From: Tausonia pullulans
Taxonomy: Eukaryota > Basidiomycota > Tremellomycetes > Cystofilobasidiales > Mrakiaceae
Assembly: GCA_951802195.1 (NCBI GenBank)
Contig: OX637623.1
Coordinates: 682,001 to 746,000, forward strand
Reading direction: 5' to 3'
DNA: 64,000 nt
Position 1 is the first letter of the stretch. Each line of letters begins with the position of its first letter. The position numbers and the translations under genes are program-made. Of the stretch, positions 25,953 to 35,719 are shown piece after piece. The notes under the pieces are model-generated. The model ran no database searches. It saw nothing but the letters and a program-made list of their open reading frames with translations, and was not told the DNA's origin.

Positions 25953-27443
25953 ATGTCCATCAACCCCGGCCTGTCGCGGGTTACTTCCCTCCTCTCTCAC
26001 TTCCCCCCGCTCTCAATTCCCGTCGTACATATTGCGGGCACCAACGGAAAGGGCTCCGTCTCGGCGATCCTCGACTCCGTTCTCACCCACGCCGGCTTCC
26101 AGACCGGCCGATTCAACTCGCCACACCTCGTCTCCGTCGAAGACTCCATCCGCCTCCGAGGGGGTGTTCCCGTTTCGCCCGAAGTTTATGCGGCAACACG
26201 CGCAGAGGTTGAGCGCGTTGACGCCAAGCACGCCTGTGGTGCGAGCCTCTTTGAGCTCCTCACCGTCACGGCACTCATAATCTTCGAGGGAGCGGGCGAG
26301 ACTGGTGGGAAGAAGCTGGATGTTTTGCTAATAGAGTGCGGGATGGGCGGCGAGCTGGACGCGACAAATGTCTTCCCGGACGAGCTCATCCTCACCTGCG
26401 TGCTCTCATCGGTTGACGTCGACCACCAGGCCTTTCTCGGGGACACGCCTGGGGCTATCGCCCGCACCAAGGCCGGCATTGTCAAGCGCGGCGGCCTGAT
26501 CGCCGTTGGGAGGCAGAACCATCCGGAGGTTCGAGATGTCGTTGAGGCTCTCGCCCAGGAACGCGCCGCCGAGGTCATCTGGGCCGGTGAAGCTCATGTC
26601 GGATCTTCGACCAAGTGCGAGGAATCCTTTTCCCTTTCCCCATTCCGGGCACCGCCACCGCAATGTGTGCGTGTCTCCCTTCCCCAAGTTCTCTCGGCCT
26701 CCCAGCGCTACCTTGATCTACGCCTCCCTCTCCCTGGTGCGCACCAACGTGATAACCTTTCGCTCGCCATCTCTGTCCTCGATGTGCTCCGGACGCATCG
26801 AATCCCTCGTGGCCTTCTCTCTCCCGGTCGAGCGGACCAGATCACGGACACCTGCCTGCAGGAAGGAGTGGCGCGGGTGAGATGGGAGGGGAGGTGCAGT
26901 TGGGTCGCCCTGCCGCCCTCAATGGCAACACCCACGACGACGCACGTCCTCGTAGACGGTGCGCACAATGCTGCATCGGCTGCACTTCTCCGATCTTATA
27001 TCGACTCGCTCGGCCTCCCTGCATTGTACGTCGTCGCCTTCCCACTTTAGCTTGAGAGAATCTCCCAGACTGACCACGGTTCTACCAGCTCTTCGACAAC
27101 GTTTGTCCTCGCCCTCTCCCACTCGCCCCCCAAGACCCCCATCCAGACACTCGCCCCGCTCCTCCGCGAGGGAGACCGTGTCGCCGGCTGTGCCTTCTCC
27201 ACGCCCATCGCAGGCATGCCTTGGGTCAAGTCTGCTCCGCTAGCGGAGATTCGCTTGGCCGCGGAGGAGCTTGTCGGCGGCAGGGAAGGATCTGTCTGGG
27301 AGGGTGAGGGAGATAGCGGCCTCCAGCCTGCTCTGAACTGGGCAGTGAAGGGCGTGCCTGAAGGCGGGTTAGTAGTGGTGTGCGGAAGCTTGTATCTCGT
27401 CGCAGACATGTTCCGGATGGTTGGAGCGGGCAAGGATGCATGA
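25953..27443 (+). CDS. FOL3: Dihydrofolate synthase
   Basis: Adds glutamate to dihydropteroate to make dihydrofolate, an ATP-dependent step of folate synthesis (Mur-ligase fold). Two exons, 25953-27025 and 27089-27443, give 475 aa. Landmarks in order: MSINPGLSRVTSLLSHF, the P-loop HIAGTNGKGSVSAILDS, FNSPHLVSVEDSIRL, FELLTVTALIIF, ECGMGGELDATNVF, SSVDVDHQAFLGDT, KAGIVKRGG, GAHQRDNLSLAISVLD, VDGAHNAASAALL, AGMPWVK and VVVCGSLYLVADM. The C-terminal GMPW and VVCGSLYL blocks follow yeast Fol3 more closely than folylpolyglutamate synthase. An in-frame ATG at 25917 would add 12 residues; 25953 matches the family N-terminus better. Confidence 0.93.
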
Positions 27444-29037
27444 TTATGTACTCAAATGGCGAGAGCCTCCTGACATTCCTTGCTACATTTCCCTCAGTCC
27501 CTCTCGAATATCTTCCTAGGCGCGCTAGCGCCTTCAGAGCCGCGGGAAGACTACACTTGAGCCATATAGGATTCGCGGTCACTTCTGTCCACGCGCAGAA
27601 AGTGAGTTGCATACTACATGCTTCTGCGATCTCCTCGCCTAAACTCGTGCTCATGAGTGGGAGCCTTATGACCTGGCGCTACAGATGGCGATGCCTGTCA
27701 GGCCTGCTTGTGCACTAGTTAGAGCACCGCGGTTGCCAGCGCGCGCCGACAGTGTGAAGCACTCAATGACCACTCCATCCCTCAACGTGACCGTTGACTG
27801 TCGGCATGCGCTCATACATGGGTCGACCCCTATCTCGGACTGGTCCGTGTCATAGTGACGAATATCAACGCTCCCCAAATAAGGAAACGCACATAGAGCT
27901 GGCTAATAAGTCAAGTGCGGGTAACCAGCCGCTGTTGCCGCTTCTCCTCATCCGGTCAGCCAGCCAGCGATGCCCGCCACTTTCAGACCCGCGTGCACTC
28001 TCCCGCGGCTATCTCTTACCGTGCGCATCCGCCTATAGGGAGCCGCAAACGTCTTCCACAGATGGTTTGTACCAGCGAGGAGGAGTGGAGGTCGAGAAAT
28101 GGATGGACGACACTTCTAGCTCGTTGGTCAGCAAGCGCGTGTAATATATCCTGCGGATGAGCGGGGTAACGACGCTTTCTTGTTTCTGTGGATATTCTTT
28201 TTCCGCCAGAACCGGGCTTCTCGCGTGATTCTACTCAACTATGGCGGAGACGGGGGAGTTCGGGGAGAATTTCGACACGAAGTGGAGGAGGGAGGAGAAG
28301 AAAGCCAAATTAAGTGGAGAGATGTGGCAAAAGGTATTTGCCGACCGCGCGGAGGCAAAAGGCATTTGCTGTCATTTCGCGGGAAATCCAACCACTCAGA
28401 GTCCAGGACAGCTTCCTTCTGCCGGTAGAAGGGTTTTGTCCTGGGACATCTCGCTCATCGGCAGAAGCGGAAAGACCGGCAGACCACAGAAAGATAGGAG
28501 ACAGGAAGGGAAAAGCACATTCGCCAGCGGCCGGAGCCCTCTCTCCTCATCTTGGTGCCTCTATCTACCAGAATGTGTATCTTCGGCTGGCGTCATGCGG
28601 GCACAAAAATCCCGTTAGTGCCCGCGTGAAAGAGCGTCGGCTAGTGAGGTCAGATTGGTGAGCCCGCTTGGGGAAAGAATGGGCGAATGAGCAGCGAAGC
28701 AAGAGGGGACACGGGGCCGAGCGATCTGCTTGTCTGCTCCGAGGTCTAAAAAAAGGCGCCCGCGCTTTATCAGAGAGTTGACCCTCGTGGTCCCTTCCAC
28801 TAAACCGGCTCATTTGACGCTTCTTTGCATCTGATCCCGGGGAACGACTCAGCCGAGTTTTCTCTCGCTGAACTGGCTCTGCTCTCTATCTGTCGTCTCT
28901 CTTCTTTCTCTCTTGGGACAGAACCCTTCAAACGACGACAAACTCTCTCTCCCTCGACGGACCGTCAAGTCTTCCCTCGCCTGCTTCCTCCTTCTCGCTA
29001 GGCTCCCCCCGGTTCCTACATTTACCTAGTCTACATC
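27444..29037. other. Long intergenic region upstream of PTR2
   Basis: About 1.6 kb with no convincing gene. An ATG-led frame at 28241-28618 (125 aa) has no family likeness. The region holds paired palindromic sites at 28326-28369 and, just before PTR2, a C/T-rich leader (28860-29035). The length would fit a nutrient-regulated promoter, which is inference. Confidence 0.5.
28326..28369. promoter_or_regulatory. Two direct copies of a palindromic GGCAAA-N5-TTTGC site
   Basis: GGCAAAAGGTATTTGC at 28326-28341 (followed by C, giving a perfect GGCAAA/TTTGCC inverted repeat with a 5-base spacer) recurs as GGCAAAAGGCATTTGC at 28354-28369. The copies differ at one base and start 28 bases apart. They lie about 670 bases upstream of the PTR2 start. 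Two-fold symmetry and repetition suggest a site for a dimeric regulator. Confidence 0.5.
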
Positions 29038-32000
29038 ATGAGTGCGTTGTTCAGCGAGCGCGAGTGTGCAATCAATTCTCTAGTCAAGACTGACAACATC
29101 CTTCTCTTATTGCTTGCGCGATCTTCCTTGTCGTCAGGTGTCCCCAACACCGTGGCCGACTTCGAAGCTGCCGCTCCACTCCCTACCACGGCTCTTCCTT
29201 CGACTTACGAGCACACCGACAAGGAGAAGAACGATGACTACGGCCACTCAGTCGCCATTGCCACCGAGGCAGACAGCCACCCCATGCAGCACATCGACGG
29301 CCGTGCGCCGACCGAGGAGGAGCTCAGGACCCTCCCTAAAGTCGCTGCCAGCATGCCCTGGCCGGCTGTGGCCATGTGCCTAATTGAGTTTGCCGAGCGT
29401 GCCAGTGCGTGATGGCGTAGTCCTTCTGCAATGTGTACGTCTTTCTCTGACCAAGCGCTCCGTTTCCCCTTTTCGCTTGTTACTCTTCGTTAGGCTACTA
29501 TGGCTGCACGGGTGTTTTCAAGTGAGTTCTTCTCTAATATGGCGTCCGATAACGATCTCAGCCAGTATCTCTCATGTTTGGTCGAGGCCGAAGCCTATAG
29601 TTCGGCGATCGTCGCCTGTGGATGCAAGTGGGCAGTGTGGCCCTACAACCTGGTAGTGTGGCTGACGGCGAATTATCCTCCCTTCCCATTCAAGCAACTT
29701 CGTTCGTGCCCCGCTCCCCCCTGGTGGATCTGGCACTGGAGCCGTCGCTCCAGGAGATGCTGGTCTACAGCAGACCGCTGGTGTAAGCCTTACGCTACTG
29801 CTCCTTTGAGGCCGTGCGCTCACGCCTTCATATCAATTTCTGCTAGGCGCTCGGACGTGGATCGGTCGCCGCTACAGCAATCACTCAAACCTTCACATTC
29901 CTGGCGTACGCAATCCCAATTCTTGGGGCGATCATCGCTGATACAAAGTGGGGACGTTTCAAGGTGAGCGTCAACGAGTATCGAGTAAATTGGTCCCATT
30001 CGGATCGCTTTCTGACTTCCTGCTGCCCTCCAGACGATCTGCGTCGGAACGGCCGTGGGAGCCTTCGCACACATCCTCCTCATTATTCCTTGTTCGTCTA
30101 TTTAGCGATGGAGCATCGTCTCCCCCCATCAACACCTTGCAGCCGCTCGGAGATAAAGCTGACGGTCACTCTTTCTTCGACTTCTCGTCAGCTATCCCGG
30201 CTGTCATTCGGCACCAGGAGGGCTCTCTCGCTTCGTTCATCATCTCTGTCATCATCCTCGCTTTTGCTGCTGGCTTTATCAAGCCCTCGCTTGGTCCGCT
30301 GCTGTGCGACCAGTCGCCCGTCAAACACCAGACCGTCATTACCAACAAAAAGGGCGAACTCGTCATCCTTGACCCCCAGACTACTGTACAGCGCTATCTC
30401 CTCATCTTTTACTGGGTCATCAATATCGGTGCCTTTTTCGCTCTCGCTACCACCTACTCGGAGCGCCTCGTCGGCTTCTGGCTTGCGTACCTGCTCCCCG
30501 GCATCATGTGAATATCTGCGTCGTTTCGCAGTTCAGCGCTCGTGCCATGCTGACTTTTGACGTCTACGCCCGCTCTCTGCAGCTATATGCTCATGCCTAT
30601 CGTCCTCATCTCCGTCTACAAGAAGATTTACAAGGCTCCTCCTCAGGGATCCGTTGTTCTCGAGGCCGCCCGCGTCTTCAAGTACTGCTTCAAGGACGGG
30701 GGTGCCAAGCGCATGCTCAAGGGTGGTGATGCCTTCTGGGAGCGGGCCAAGCCTTCGTACATCGCCGCTCACACCGGACAGCCTCTCGACACCTCGGTTG
30801 TGAGTTTTTAAGCGGTAGACCATGGCTTACATTCAAGCTGACGTGGTGTTCCCGCCCGGATATTCAGGTCCTCTGGGACGATCAGTTCGTCGACGAGATT
30901 AGACAGTCTCTCACTGCATGCAAGGTCTTCCTTCTCATACCCGTGTTCAACATGAGTGCGTCCTTAATGCTACCTAGCGGTCTCAATAGTGGAACTTGGT
31001 GCTGAAAACGCTTAATCCGTAGCTGGATCCGGCTTCGGTAACTCGGAGAACGACATGTCCGCCGCTATGGTCCTAAACGGAGTGTACGCGCCTTTCTTTG
31101 ATCTGCGCTTTCGATCTGAACTGACGGTAGTTGCAACAACAGGCCTAACGACATCATCACGAACTTCAATTCCCTCACCATCGTCGTCTTCGCCCCTATC
31201 TTCAACTTTGGTCTTTACCCCTTCCTTGCGCGTCGCAACATCAACTTCAGCCCTATGTGGCGCATGTTCACGGGATTCTTGCTCGGTGCCGTAGGCATGG
31301 TCATCGGCGCGATACTTCGTGAGTCACCTGTCTCAGCTGGCACTTTGTCAGCATCCTCAACACCATATGCCTAAACTAAGTACATCGTTTTTGACAGAAT
31401 GGCGTGTTTACGAGACAAGCCCATGCGGCTACTACGCTGCGGATCCGGACTGCCTTGACGAGAAGGGCACTTCTCCCATTTCGTTGTGGTGGCAAATCCC
31501 TCTCATTGCTTTCCCTGCCGTGGCTGAGTTGCTTGTGAACGTAACCGTCAGTAGAATCATTTTAATTCGTGTCGGAGATCATTGTGCAGCAGCTGACGAC
31601 GGCCGACGCGTCTTCTAGAGTTACGGTTAGTCTCGGACTTCGCTCCTTAGTCCCCCAGAAGTAGGCACTGATGGTATTGATCTTCACAGAAATTGCCTAC
31701 ACTCGCGCTCCTGCCCGCATGAAGGGCCTGGTCTACGCTCTTGTCCTCTTCTCCTCCTCCATCTCTTCGGCCATCATGCTCGCGTGTTCCGCCGTCGTCA
31801 CCGACCCTTACCTCGTGCGTTTCCTTCTGCCTCTCATCTATGAAGTCGGCGCTGACCATATGTTCTCTGTTCAGATCTGGCCCTATGTCGCCGTCGCCGG
31901 TGCCTCTGTCCTCTGCGCCATTGCCTGCCCTCTCTACTTCAAGGAGCTCGACTCGCCTGTCACTTTCGGAGATGTCGACCGGTTCGTCCTTGCTCTTCTC

Positions 32001-32127
32001 CTTCTCTTCACTTGCTCGTCATTGACTCATCGTTTGTTTCTTCATCCACAGTATGGAGGGCAAATACCAACCCAACCAGCAGCGCAACGACCAAGAGCTT
32101 GAAGTCGCGGAGAAGCTTCACTCTTAA
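29038..32127 (+). CDS. PTR2: Proton-coupled di/tripeptide transporter (POT family)
   Basis: A plasma-membrane symporter of about 12 spans that imports small peptides. The first coding exon is only ATGA (29038-29041); a 96-nt intron follows and exon 2 gives MSVPNTVADFE. Family landmarks: CLIEFAERASYYGCTGVFN, NFVRAPLPPGGSGTGAVAPG, AGALGRGSVAATAITQTFTF, ADTKWGRFKTICVGTAVG, AAGFIKPSLGPLLCDQ, YWVINIGAFFALATTYSER, LLPGIIYMLMPIVL, NGVPNDIITNFNSLTIVVFA, and NVTSYEIAYTRAPARMKG. The last block needs a 7-nt exon at 31619-31625. The end is ELEVAEKLHS at 32127. Donors include GTTCGT twice and GTCAGT. Nothing in the family core is missing. Confidence 0.95.
31619..31625 (+). other. 7-nt micro-exon of PTR2
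   Basis: AGTTACG lies between an acceptor TTCTAG and a donor GTTAGT. It supplies Ser-Tyr and the first base of Glu in NVTSYEIAYTRAP. Skipping it leaves two bases of frame shift, so the exon is needed to join the flanking exons in the family frame. Confidence 0.8.
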
Positions 32128-33030
32128 AGTGTTCACTTCATCATCTACCGTTTTGTCTTATCTTCTCCTTTGTATGGCCTCGCTCGGATGGCCGCGCCCA
32201 CATCTCTTCTCTAGTCACGTTCACCCTTCTACGTTTATCCATGATTTACAGTGTCCATCGCTGTCACGCACCGGGGAGAATGTCGTTCTCTGCATCTTGC
32301 TCGGGTGCTTGCACCGTTAAAGGGCTTGACCTGAAGACTTGTCGTTGTGTAGCCAGCTTCTTTTGCCTTTTGAATGCTATTGCTCGAGATTCTCCCTATC
32401 CTTTGTTTCTGCTTCTCCAGCCCTCTTTCAGCTGTTCCTTTGCCCTCGTTATCGTCGCTAAAATGTGTTCCAAGCTTCTCCTTCTCAAGCTTACTATCGC
32501 GTGGCACGACTCACCCAGCGCAGTATCCATAAACGACCTCTCGTCGCATTGATATTGCACTACAACAAGTGGGCGCCACCCTGCCGTCGCCATCAGGGAA
32601 AGGGCTATATCTACATCAGGAAATCATTGCGCAGCAGCTGACAAAGTTCAAGATGCTTCACCAATCACAAACCTTATACGGCTAGTCTCCGACTTCGGAC
32701 TTCTCCCAGCAGAGGCAGGTAATGACTACGACTGAAGTTCCCTCGCGCACGATTCTGCATGGTGAGTAGAAAACAATGAGACTTATGCCCGTGATCTGAG
32801 TCATCGGGACAGCGGCTTGGCCACAGCCGTGAGAACGCCCAGGCCTCCCCTCCTCGGCCTCCTCCCTCCTCGGCCTCCTCCCACCTCGTCCTTGCCCGGG
32901 ACCGGCGGCCATCCTCTCAAAGTCTCCCCTCCCCTCCACCTAGCCCATTCCTCCCCTCCCTTCTCTACCCTTTATCCCTTGTCCTCATCCCTCTTATCCT
33001 CTCTCTACTCTTCGCTCACTCCCCGTCGAC
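32128..33030. other. Intergenic region between PTR2 and SUR2
   Basis: About 900 bases. It has a T/C-rich PTR2 3' side, a diverged copy of a PTR2 intron segment near 32615-32710, and a strongly C/T-rich SUR2 leader (32840-33030). No gene is recognised. Confidence 0.5.
32615..32710 (+). repeat. Diverged copy of the PTR2 micro-exon region
   Basis: Two blocks match the PTR2 introns around the 7-nt exon. ATCATTGCGCAGCAGCTGAC at 32623-32642 matches 31578-31597 with one change. ACGGCTAGTCTCCGACTTCG at 32678-32697 matches 31623-31642 with two changes. Order and orientation are kept; the spacing is 10 bases longer. The splice-site context of the micro-exon is not preserved. A decayed partial duplication is the simplest reading; a shared regulatory element is an alternative. 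Confidence 0.6.
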
Positions 33031-34748
33031 ATGGCGTTGCTTCGCCCATTCCCGTTTCTGCCGCCGCCGGCGTTCAACTCGTCCCTCCTCCACGACATGT
33101 CGCCCTCGGACCCGCTGGCGTATCCATTCTACCGCTCCGACAAACAGTCTCTTATCCCGGGGTTGAGTGACCGCTACACAGCCCTCGCGGTACCAATCAT
33201 TGTCTATTGGTTCCTCGGCGCCCTCTTCCACTTGCTTGACGTCCTCCAGCTGCCGTACTTCGAGGCCCGCCGTATCCACGAGAGCGCCGAGGTCACTCGT
33301 CGAAACCGGGTGACACTTCCTCAGGTCAGTCGCACATAGTCCTGGGACAATAAGTTGTATCACTTCCTTTGAGTGGCCCGATCTGGCAGCGGTAAGGGAG
33401 AACGATTACGTTCGAGTGAAAGATTCCGGAAGGAGTCGGACGATGCGACAACGACGAAGCATCGGCTCAGGCTTCTCGCCTCTTGCCTGCCTCGAATCAG
33501 GCTCTGGGTCGGATAGAGTTCACAGGACGCTGCTTTTGCATGTCATGCGATGAACGCACAACTCGTCGTGTAACCTAGGAATTGAGGCGCTCAAGGAGCG
33601 GCGCGTCTATTCGATCCGTCGCGCTCCTCCACTCTCACCCACGGTCTGTTAACGTCCCGGTCCGCGATGCTGAAAACCTGCTTCCTTCCTTCAGCTCATC
33701 AAGGCCGTCGTCTTCCAGCATGTGGTTCAGACAGCAGTCGGCCTGCTCTGGATCCAGCCGGACTCGGTCGTCCTTCCGCGCGAGGTGTACACCGACCACG
33801 CGCTCGTTATGTCATCTAAGTACGCGCCCCGACTCGCCCAGGTTGTCCCGCTCCTCATCGGCACCAAAAACGGCGAAGCCATACTCCAGGCGTGTGGAAA
33901 GCAGCTCGTCGAATTCACGTACTGGTGGGGTGTTCCCGCCGCTCAGTTTTTCCTCGCCTTGTGAGTCGATGCTCTGCCTCCCCGCGATGCGACTTGCCTT
34001 GTTGACCTCTTCTTCCGCCCGCAGCTTCGTAATTGACACGTGGCAGTTCTTTCTCCACAAAGCGATGCACGAGGTCCCCTACCTTTACCGCAACTTTCAC
34101 TCTCATCACCACCGCCTCTACGTTCCCTATGCGTTTGGCGCGCTCTACAACCATCCCGTCGAGGGATTCCTTCTCGACTCCGTCGGCGCGGCCCTTGCTG
34201 AGGCGGTCGCCGGTATGACCGTCCGCCAGACGATTCTCCTCTTTGGCTTCTCGAGCGCCAAGACGGTTGATGACCACAGCGGATACAGAATCTGGTGGGA
34301 CCCGATGCAGGTGTGCCCCGTCCCTGGGAACGTGCTCAATCACCTTTGATCTCGACTGACAATTTTCCCATTCTCAGCTACTGTTTGCCAACAACGCCGA
34401 CTACCACGACATTCACCATCAGTCGTTTGGCATCAAGAAGAACTTTTCGTGCGTCGTCGCGACTGGGCACTCCCTACGAATCGCTGCTGATATGTGTCCT
34501 GCCGCACTTTTTCCCAGGCAACCTTTCTTCACCCGGTGGGACGTCATCTTCAACACTGTCATGACCCGGGATGAGGCCAATGCCTACTCGAAGAAGCGGC
34601 CCGTCGGATCTTCGGTAGAAACCGAGATCCTAGAGATTGAGGCAAAGTGTATGTCTTCGCTCTCTTGCTCACAAGCTGCTCTCCAACGCTGACGGGCTCC
34701 TCCTGCCCAGATCATCTCACCGGAGACAGAATGCTCCACGTAGAGTAG
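33031..34748 (+). CDS. SUR2: Sphinganine C4-hydroxylase
   Basis: An ER membrane di-iron hydroxylase that converts dihydrosphingosine to phytosphingosine. Exons include 33031-33324, 33695-33960 and 34025-34310, then three short ones ending at 34748. Landmarks: SLIPGLSDRYTALAVPIIVY, RRIHESAEVTRRN, LIKAVVFQHVVQTAVGLLWI, VIDTWQFFLHKAMHEVPYLY and FHSHHHRLYVPYAFGALYNH. Further on come KTVDDHSGY, NNADYHDIHHQSFGIKKNFS and QPFFTRWD. The His clusters HKAMHE, HSHHH and HDIHH are the expected iron ligands. The first intron is 370 nt, against 60-80 nt for the rest. Same direction as PTR2 and KGD1, with no sign of co-transcription. Confidence 0.95.
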
Positions 34749-35719
34749 TGGACCGACTTCCATGGCCTCGATTCTTGATCCTTCGCTTCACGACCCCCAG
34801 TGTGCACTGCTGCTGCCTTAACCTGTACCTACACGCATGCTCTTAATGCCCCACTGGCACGCCCTTCGATTTTCTTTGCATTCCCCTTAGTCTCTCGTTC
34901 CATTTATAATACAGCCCCTTGGCAGCAGCAGTCAAACGGAGTGTGGTAAGAGATTATCGGCTCTTGCGGTCCGACGGCTCCTGGGCCCGCGCCCGCGGAG
35001 AGACGATGCAGTGTACTTCAGATGCTCAGGCATCAGTAGATATCCTGACTCTGAACGAACAGCTGAACTTAGCGTGTGTGAAATCTCTACGCATCAAGTG
35101 AAAACCTGGCTGACCTCTTTCCGATGGAAGTCATCGAGGGATGGAAAATAACCACATATCTGTGGCTGATGATAGGCACAGCCATGCCACGGAGATCGTT
35201 GGCCTTTTGACTTCTTTGACCTCGTTGACTCTGCATCCACGGAGGACTCAACTTTCCTAGAGCTGCGAGCTCACTTTGGCGAAGACAATGATCAGCTGGC
35301 CTGCATTGAGCTCTGTACGATGCGCGCGCGCCACAAGCAAGATTGGTCGGCCACAACCACTCGCAGTGCGCCGGAAAAGTGAATACGGCCAAGAGCGTAC
35401 CCTCAAAAGTGGAGATCAGTGATCTCGGGGAAAAAAGTCGGCACCAGGAGAGAACGGACGTTGGGCCGTCTAGCTCCGATGTTTCGCGTTACGACGAGCG
35501 GAGGTGGGGGTCTTGTAATGCAAGTTACCCCTAGTAATTAAGGCGCAGGTAAACGAGCTCGGAACACGGCGGAGGAAGTGAGCTGTGAGAGCGGGCAGCA
35601 CGGCGCCCTTTTCCGCCGCCTAACCTGAGTCGTCGTTCCTCGTCCGCCCGTCCACCGCTTGACTTCTCCCTCAACCACCATCTCCCCCCCCCCCCCCTCC
35701 CTACACTCCCCCCCCCTTC
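34749..35719. other. Intergenic region upstream of KGD1
   Basis: About 970 bases without a recognisable gene. The last 40 bases carry the poly-C tracts described separately. The rest shows no clear motif. Confidence 0.5.
35684..35716 (+). repeat. Two poly-C tracts immediately before the KGD1 start codon
   Basis: Fourteen C at 35684-35697 and nine C at 35708-35716, separated by a C/T-rich spacer, end three bases before the ATG at 35720. On the other strand these are G-runs, so the DNA could form G-rich or C-rich four-stranded structures. If transcribed they lie in the leader next to the start codon. Confidence 0.85.

Noticed and set aside
28241-28618. 125-aa ATG-led frame upstream of PTR2
   Set aside because: No family likeness, odd composition, and it covers the paired palindromes in a promoter-like region.
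33325-33694. Extra exon in the 370-nt first intron of SUR2
   Set aside because: The protein reads through from VTLPQ to LIKAVVFQHVVQ as in relatives, so no residues are missing; the open frame inside is chance.
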